In this document: positions 59,860-64,000 of the stretch, piece by piece | Layout: the number at the start of each line of letters is the position of its first letter | How positions within the stretch are numbered: position 1 is the first letter of the stretch | Assembly (NCBI GenBank): GCA_009823395.1 | Contig: CM020513.1 | Coordinates: 22,344,501 to 22,408,500 of the forward strand | DNA: 64,000 nt | DNA from: Thamnaconus septentrionalis | Lineage: Eukaryota; Chordata; Actinopteri; Tetraodontiformes; Monacanthidae | Reading direction: 5' to 3' | The notes under the pieces: generated by a model | The model's database searches: none | The model's input: only the letters and a program-made list of their open reading frames with translations | What the model was told of the DNA's origin: nothing | Made by a program: the position numbers and the translations under genes

Positions 59860-60576
59860 AGGTTGGACTACTGCAATTCGCTCCTCTCTGGCAGAAGCAT
59901 TCAGAGACTGCAATACATCCGAAACAGCGCTGCTAGGATTCTGATGAGGGTGCGCAAACACAATCACATCACCCCCATTCTCAAATCCCTCCATTGGCTC
60001 CCTGTCCCTTTCCGAATCCAATACAAGGCCATCCTCCTCACTCACCAGTGCATCCATGGACAAGCCCCCCCAATATCTCAAGCAACTTCTCATCCCCCAG
60101 ACTTCCTCACGCACCCTCCAATCTGCAAGCGCAAACACCCTCCAAGCCCCCAGAGCCAAGCTCGTCAGCCCCCAGACTGTGTAACTCCCTTCCCGACCAC
60201 CTTAGGGCCTCACACACTATTGATGTTTTTGAGCGAAACCCTAAAAACACACCTTTTTAGAATAGCTTTTAATTGAACTCTTTTTCTGTTTTTCTTTGTC
60301 TTTGTAGCACTTTGACATTGCTTAAATGTAAAGTGCATTATAAATTAAATTTATTATTATTATTATTATTATTATTATGATTATTATAATATCTGTGCAC
60401 TTTTATTTCCTTTGTGTGCACTTTGCCTCATTTTCAAAGTGTTGTTTGTACCTCATAGAAATTAGCAGTTAGGCTTTCCAACACTACACATTATTTTTGT
60501 TTACTTTAAATGCTGCACAAACTTGTACAAGACAGATACAATGATTTTTTAACAATTTGTGAAGAAGTCAGATTAC

Positions 60577-60866
60577 AGGTACAGGGGTAATAACCACGAT
60601 CGGGAATTTCCCGATCCTCTAAAATGTCCACATCTCCATGATGGAATGAGTTATAGATCTGAAATTTGGTACACGCGTGTATGAGGCGAGTACCTACCTG
60701 TGACGTGAATTACGTGATGATGTCACTTCCGGTTCCGGAGTTATACCGGAAATAGTCATATCTCGGGAACCGTAGGTCGTAGAGACTCGGGGATGGTACC
60801 AGTGTGTTCAGCATGGCCGAATTATGTCAGACGGATCAAGGTTCCAAGGTCGTAGGACTTACCGTT
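60577..60866 (+). repeat. 290-base subtelomere-like unit, copy 1
   Basis: It starts aggtacaggggtaataacc and ends ggtcgtaggacttaccgtt. It holds the near-palindrome GATCGGGAATTTCCCGATC at its left and a 'ttccggttccgg..taccggaa' block. It passes directly into a TTAGGG tract. The second copy at 60903-61192 has the same length and looks identical by eye. Confidence 0.9.
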
Positions 60867-60905
60867 AGGGTTAGGGTTAGGGTTAGGGTTAGGGTTAGGG
60901 TTAGG
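60865..60905 (+). repeat. Interstitial telomeric repeat tract 1 (TTAGGG, about 7 copies)
   Basis: Perfect vertebrate telomere hexamers joining the two 290-base units head-to-tail. The G-rich strand is the plus strand. Confidence 0.95.
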
Positions 60906-61192
60906 TACAGGGGTAATAACCACGATCGGGAATTTCCCGATCCTCTAAAATGTCCACATCTCCATGATGGAATGAGTTATAGATCTGAAATTTGGTACAC
61001 GCGTGTATGAGGCGAGTACCTACCTGTGACGTGAATTACGTGATGATGTCACTTCCGGTTCCGGAGTTATACCGGAAATAGTCATATCTCGGGAACCGTA
61101 GGTCGTAGAGACTCGGGGATGGTACCAGTGTGTTCAGCATGGCCGAATTATGTCAGACGGATCAAGGTTCCAAGGTCGTAGGACTTACCGTT
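60903..61192 (+). repeat. 290-base subtelomere-like unit, copy 2
   Basis: Repeats the unit at 60577-60866 without visible difference, but leads into unique sequence ('ctcgcgatatttgcg') rather than a telomeric tract. Identity this high suggests a very recent duplication, gene conversion or an assembly effect. Confidence 0.9.
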
Positions 61193-61330
61193 CTCGCGAT
61201 ATTTGCGTTTGAATTTCGCTATTCATTTCAATGGGAGATTCGTTGAGTGGCAAAAAAAGTGTTTTTCCGAAAAATAGGGTTAGGTTTTGAGGTGGGTGTC
61301 CAGTCCCCCGAGAGGGAACCGGGCGAGGCA

Positions 61331-61366
61331 GGGTTAGGGTTAGGGTTAGGGTTAGGGTTAGGTTAA
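61331..61366 (+). repeat. Interstitial telomeric repeat tract 2
   Basis: About five TTAGGG copies ending 'ttaggttaagg'. A singleton TTAGGTTTTGAGG lies about 55 bases to the left. It precedes the hairpin and hammerhead 1. Confidence 0.95.
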
Positions 61367-61446
61367 GGAAAGAAGTTCTTCTCCGAAGAGAAGAACTGTG
61401 GCACTCTCCGCCGAGAGAGGCTCTGGGCAGATCCCTTAGCTGTGAA

Positions 61447-61470
61447 CCACCACCCTAAGGTGGTGGGAGG
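61447..61470. repeat. Hairpin CCACCACC-CTAA-GGTGGTGG
   Basis: A perfect 8-base-pair stem with a four-base loop, followed by 'gaggtcaaaaaattcaa' and, about 40 bases later, hammerhead 1. The same hairpin and 'ggttcaaaaaatt' occur at about 63087-63118 before hammerhead 3, so both belong to one repeated module. Confidence 0.85.
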
Positions 61471-61504
61471 TCAAAAAATTCAACTATCTCGTTGTGATAG
61501 CTAG

Positions 61505-61560
61505 CAGTCGACTGTTGCAACGTTTCGGGCTTTTCCGCCCTTCATCAGGCAAGTCGACTG
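61505..61560 (-). ncRNA. Hammerhead ribozyme 1 (type I, Penelope-like)
   Basis: Minus strand, 5' to 3': stem I arm CAGTCGAC+TTGC, box 1 CTGATGA (61548-61542), one extra A, stem II GGGC/GCCC with loop GGAAAA, box 2 GAAA (61526-61523), then C-G-U-U and the returning stem I arm GCAA-CA-GTCGACTG. Stem I is 4+8 perfect pairs with a two-base bulge. The predicted cleavage site is after GUU (61519). Stem III is only A-U plus C-G with no loop, the minimal form described for Penelope-like elements, which is thought to work as a dimer. All catalytic-core positions (CUGANGA, GAAA, NUH) are present; the extra A is the only departure. Confidence 0.85.
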
Positions 61561-61740
61561 AAAAGGTGAGCAGCCTAGTATGGCTTGCTCCAACCTAAGG
61601 CCCACGGCCTGCTCCTCCCATGAGGCTGCAGTTTAACGTCATGCCCAGGACGGAATAGGACCTCACCATCATCTACTCTATAGGCCGCAGTAGGGGATTC
61701 TATAGTTTTCCATCCGGTGAGTATACTTCCTTCCACAGGG

Positions 61741-61945
61741 TTTCCGGTAAGTATAAGCCAATTAACTGTCTTTTCTTCTTTTACAGGTTTTTCCACTATA
61801 GGGGTTCCAATTAAAGGTAAGTATCCAATTTAGGTTGCAGGTAAGTGCTTAGGTGACAGGTAAGTATTTGTAAATTCGTTTTTTCCAATTTAGGTGCCAG
61901 GTAAGTAGAATTGTTTGTTTGTTTAATCCTTTTTTCCACAGACTT
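61741..61945 (+). repeat. Run of micro-exon-like segments with consensus splice sites (array 1)
   Basis: Five consensus donors (GGTAAGT) at about 61747, 61817, 61838, 61857 and 61898 alternate with AG acceptors (CTTCTTTTACAG, CCAATTTAG, GCTTAG, CCAATTTAG, TTTTTTCCACAG). Segments between acceptor and donor are about 7 to 30 bases (for example GTTGCAG, GTGACAG, GTGCCAG). No reading frame joins them to a recognisable protein. It may be tandem duplication of a splice-site-bearing unit. Confidence 0.6.
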
Positions 61946-61964
61946 CCATTCTTGTCATCCGTCT

Positions 61965-62035
61965 CCTTAGGGTTAGGGTTAGGGTTAGGGTTAGGGTTAG
62001 GGTTTAGGGTTTAGGGTTAGGGTTAGGATTTAGAG
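61965..62035 (+). repeat. Interstitial telomeric repeat tract 3
   Basis: About ten TTAGGG units with TTTAGGG variants in the right half, suggesting age or terminal wear. The plus strand is again G-rich. Confidence 0.95.
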
Positions 62036-62386
62036 GAGGGTCCCAGAATCCCCCTCTCGGGGGACCGGGTGTGGCACGAGCCATCGCGAAGTCCGTGGCT
62101 CGACGGAAAGGGCGTTGGTTTTCGCCTCTGCCGTAGGAAGAATGGCGATGACGCAATACTTGTTTTCGTCGTGAAAAGTTTTCTTCGTCGAAAAAAATGG
62201 TCATATTTGCGACCAAAAATTATCAAAAAAGCTTCGGTAAAAGGTTGTTTACCGGAAAAGAGTAGTGGCAGAGTCAAAAGTAAGTTTGAAACAACTTTTT
62301 TAATCGAAAAATGTTCGATGTGCGGCAGTTAAAAGCCTCAAGAAACAACTCTCAAACAAATGCTCAACTGTGTGAAATAGGTTGCC

Positions 62387-62428
62387 TATGCGACGTTTCG
62401 ATACAAAAACAGATCTTCATCAGGCATA
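62387..62428 (-). ncRNA. Hammerhead ribozyme 2 (type I, Penelope-like)
   Basis: Minus strand: stem I TATGC/GCATA (five perfect pairs), box 1 CTGATGA, extra A, stem II GAT/ATC closing a ten-base T-rich loop, box 2 GAAA, then C-GUC with cleavage predicted after C. Stem II is short, so activity may be weaker than hammerheads 1 and 3. Confidence 0.75.
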
Positions 62429-62856
62429 AATGGCAAAGTGAAAAGCAAAAACAGTTTTGGAGCAGGAGAGCTTACCAGGTAGGTGCTACTTCAATGGCGG
62501 TGTGGCCAGAGTGAGTGGAAAATTTTCCCGTACCAAGTTGTCAACATGCTAAGAATGATGGGTAATGGAGTTGTGAGGCTAATGCCTTATATGGAAACCT
62601 CAGCCAGGCCGGTGGGGTGTCATTGCCCCCTACTGGACCTGCTCTGCATGGCTGAGGTTTCTGATGAAAGCAATGTAAGGGCTCCCTCTCATGGACCAAA
62701 ATGGTAATAAACATCACACTAAATCACAGCAAACGAAATTTAAATAAAAGTAAAATGGTGAGTATATATAATTGTTGTTGTGGCTCCCGGGATTCAAAAA
62801 ATAAAGGTAATAATTATTATTTAAATTGGAAAAAATTAAGGTTAAGTTTTAGGAAG

Positions 62857-62941
62857 TTAGGGTTAGGGTTAGGGTTAGGGTTAGGGTTGGGTTAGGGTTA
62901 GGGTTAGGGTTAGGGGTTAGGGGTTAGGGTTAGGGTTAGGT
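62857..62941 (+). repeat. Interstitial telomeric repeat tract 4
   Basis: About thirteen TTAGGG units with GGGTTGGG and GGGGTTAGGGG variants. It leads straight into a truncated third copy of the 290-base unit. Confidence 0.95.
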
Positions 62942-62970
62942 ACAGGGGTAATAACCACGATCGGGAATTA
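62939..62970 (+). repeat. Truncated third copy of the 290-base unit
   Basis: AGGTACAGGGGTAATAACC then ACGATCGGGAATT matches the first 31 bases of the unit and then changes abruptly to AGGGTTAGG. The break falls in the middle of the GATCGGGAATTTCCCGATC near-palindrome. Confidence 0.85.
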
Positions 62971-63147
62971 GGGTTAGGTTTTTGAAAAAAAGCCACGTCC
63001 CGAGCCTAGGACGGGCGGTGCACGGGCCTGCCGTGGAGTGGGAAGGCCTGTTCCGGGTTCTGGTTTTTTGTCTTCAAGTTTGTTCCACCACCCTAAGGTG
63101 GTGGGGGTTCAAAAAATTGTCCTTCTTGACGTCTCAAGTGGATAAAA

Positions 63148-63208
63148 GGTCGGCGCTGCCGCGACGTTTCGGGCTTCTTTTTGCCCTTCTTCAGGCGAGT
63201 GGCCGACC
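63148..63208 (-). ncRNA. Hammerhead ribozyme 3 (type I, Penelope-like)
   Basis: Minus strand: stem I arms GGTCGGC/GCCGACC (7 pairs) and CGC/GCG around an internal loop, box 1 CTGAAGA (CUGANGA with A at the tolerant position 7), extra A, stem II GGGC/GCCC around a longer A-rich loop, box 2 GAAA, then C-GUC with cleavage after C at 63163. Stem I pairs are entirely different in sequence from hammerheads 1 and 2 yet perfectly complementary, so covariation supports the fold. Confidence 0.83.
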
Positions 63209-63404
63209 TGAAGGGACCAAGGATGTTTGTCCTTGGCCACTTTTCTGGGCTCGGGTCTTTCCTCTGTCCCATTCTTTCCTCTCCTCCTTCTTCTTTTCTT
63301 CTCTTCTCTCTGGACTTTCTTCTTGACTTTCTTTGTGTCTTCAAATTTGTCTTCTTCTTTTAGCTGTAAATTTGATTTCTCCCTTTTTCCAATTGTGTGT
63401 ATAA

Positions 63405-63930
63405 TTGTTAATTTGACCCCACCGTCATCCATAGCACGAGACTATTTGGTCTTCTTTTTGCTTTTCCTTCAGGTGGGAACCCTCATCTGCTGCCACCAGG
63501 TAAGTGTTTCCGATTAGAATTAGTTCCAAATTGTCTTATTCTTTTGTGTTATTGATTTGACCCCACCGTCATCTACTGCAGTTGACTGTTTTGTCATTTT
63601 TCTGCTTTACCCTCAGGTGGGAACACTCGTCCGCTGCCACCAGGTAAGTGTTTTCGATTGGAATTGTGTCCGAATTGTTTTCCTTGTTGTAATGTTTTTT
63701 TCTTTTTTCTCTTTTTTCAGGTTCCCGATTGGTATTCTTTATCGTCCAGGTAAGTATGGGTCTTGTAATTGTTGTTGTTATTGTTTGTCTCTAATTGTGC
63801 CTTTTGTTTTTCTTCTTTTTTAGGTCCGAATTGGTCTTTCTTCTTCTTTTCTCTTTCTCCAACCCTCTTTCTTTTCCAGGTTGCAGTTTAATGTCATGCC
63901 CAGGACAGGTCCAAGGTAGGTATCTCTTTC
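63405..63930 (+). repeat. Run of micro-exon-like segments with consensus splice sites (array 2)
   Basis: Long pyrimidine tracts ending in AG precede short segments that end in AG/GTAAGT: 63473-63499 (27 bases), 63617-63643 (27 bases) and 63721-63749 (29 bases); further acceptors lie at 63823 and about 63880 with a GTAGGT donor near 63917. The two 27-base segments are near copies, GTGGGAAC...TGCCACCAG, inside a ~145-base tandem duplication that also repeats 'gaccccaccgtcatc'. A 'gcagtttaaygtcatgccca' phrase is shared with the region after hammerhead 1 (about 61628). Confidence 0.6.
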
Positions 63931-64000
63931 TTTTCTTTTCTTCCTCGTGTCCTCTTCTTTCGCTTTCCTCTTCCCGTCCTTCTTCTTTCCCTTCTTCCTT

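Larger units (their letters stand above)
57640..60370 (+). pseudogene. L2/Maui-like LINE, 5'-truncated, split by two insertions
   Basis: Reverse-transcriptase pieces in order: NYRPISNLPFLSKVVEKIVA, FLSGFRPGHSTETALVRVTN, ILLNLTAAFDTVDHTIL (catalytic block with AAFDTVDH), KWLSSYLSDRTEY | [36 protein letters not shown] (the YADD active-site motif), later NSEAILV-type and DYCNSLLSGRSIQRLQYIRN, RILMRVRKHNHITPILKSLH. The 3' end 'gtaaagtgcattataaatta' plus ATT repeats is the L2/Maui tail. Frameshifts near 57770 and 59290 make it inactive. A Harbinger element (58188-59072) and a 246-base element (59614-59859) interrupt it. Confidence 0.85.

Noticed and set aside
60865..62941. A true chromosome end
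   Set aside because: The TTAGGG tracts are short, partly degenerate and followed by more sequence, so they are interstitial here. An assembly join between subtelomeric pieces cannot be excluded.

Overview
This is eukaryotic nuclear DNA, very probably from a teleost fish. The evidence is: AT-rich spacer DNA, intron-split genes with GT-AG sites and vertebrate protein sequences, long CA/GA/AT microsatellites, fish-type DNA transposons (hAT, Tc1, Harbinger), an L2/Maui-like LINE and a fragment of a fish-type Ig light-chain V gene. The species cannot be read from the sequence.

Layout. 1-4.7 kb: no recognisable gene, only repeats and one CTCF-like site. 5.2-11.95 kb (+): pard6a, the polarity scaffold Par6-alpha, six coding exons. 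12.4-14.75 kb (+): tmem170a, three coding exons. 16.6-19.8 kb (+): two well-formed exons of an unrecognised short ORF that runs into the 5' exons of the next gene. 19.65-21.47 kb (+): a mucin-like single-pass membrane protein homologous to human C11orf24. 23.86-37.93 kb (-): bcar1/p130Cas, eight coding exons with two alternative 12-base first coding exons. 41.16-46.26 kb (-): cfdp1 (BCNT/SWC5 family), seven coding exons. In human, BCAR1, CFDP1 and TMEM170A are neighbours on 16q23 and PARD6A is at 16q22, so this is a conserved block. C11orf24 is on human 11q13, so its position here is a lineage rearrangement.

From 46.5 kb the window is mobile and structural DNA: tandem units and large palindromes (46.5-48.2 kb); an orphan Ig V fragment (49.4 kb); a three-deep nest of hAT, hAT and a ~2.5-kb repeat (50.4-54.1 kb) whose sister copy lies at 16.9-19.2 kb; a decayed hAT transposase (55.2-57.4 kb); and an L2-like LINE (57.6-60.4 kb) split by a Harbinger element and by a 246-base insertion.

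The last 4 kb is the most unusual part. Tracts of TTAGGG alternate with 290-base repeat units. The minus strand carries three sequences that fold as complete type-I hammerhead ribozymes of the kind known from Penelope-like retroelements, and the plus strand carries runs of very short exon-like segments bounded by consensus splice sites. This looks like subtelomeric or former subtelomeric DNA built by terminal attachment of hammerhead-bearing retroelements. That reading is an inference.

The host genes do not form an operon-like unit. Par6-alpha and p130Cas both act in cortical/adhesion signalling, TMEM170A in ER/nuclear-envelope shape, and CFDP1 in chromatin. They are together because of inherited synteny.
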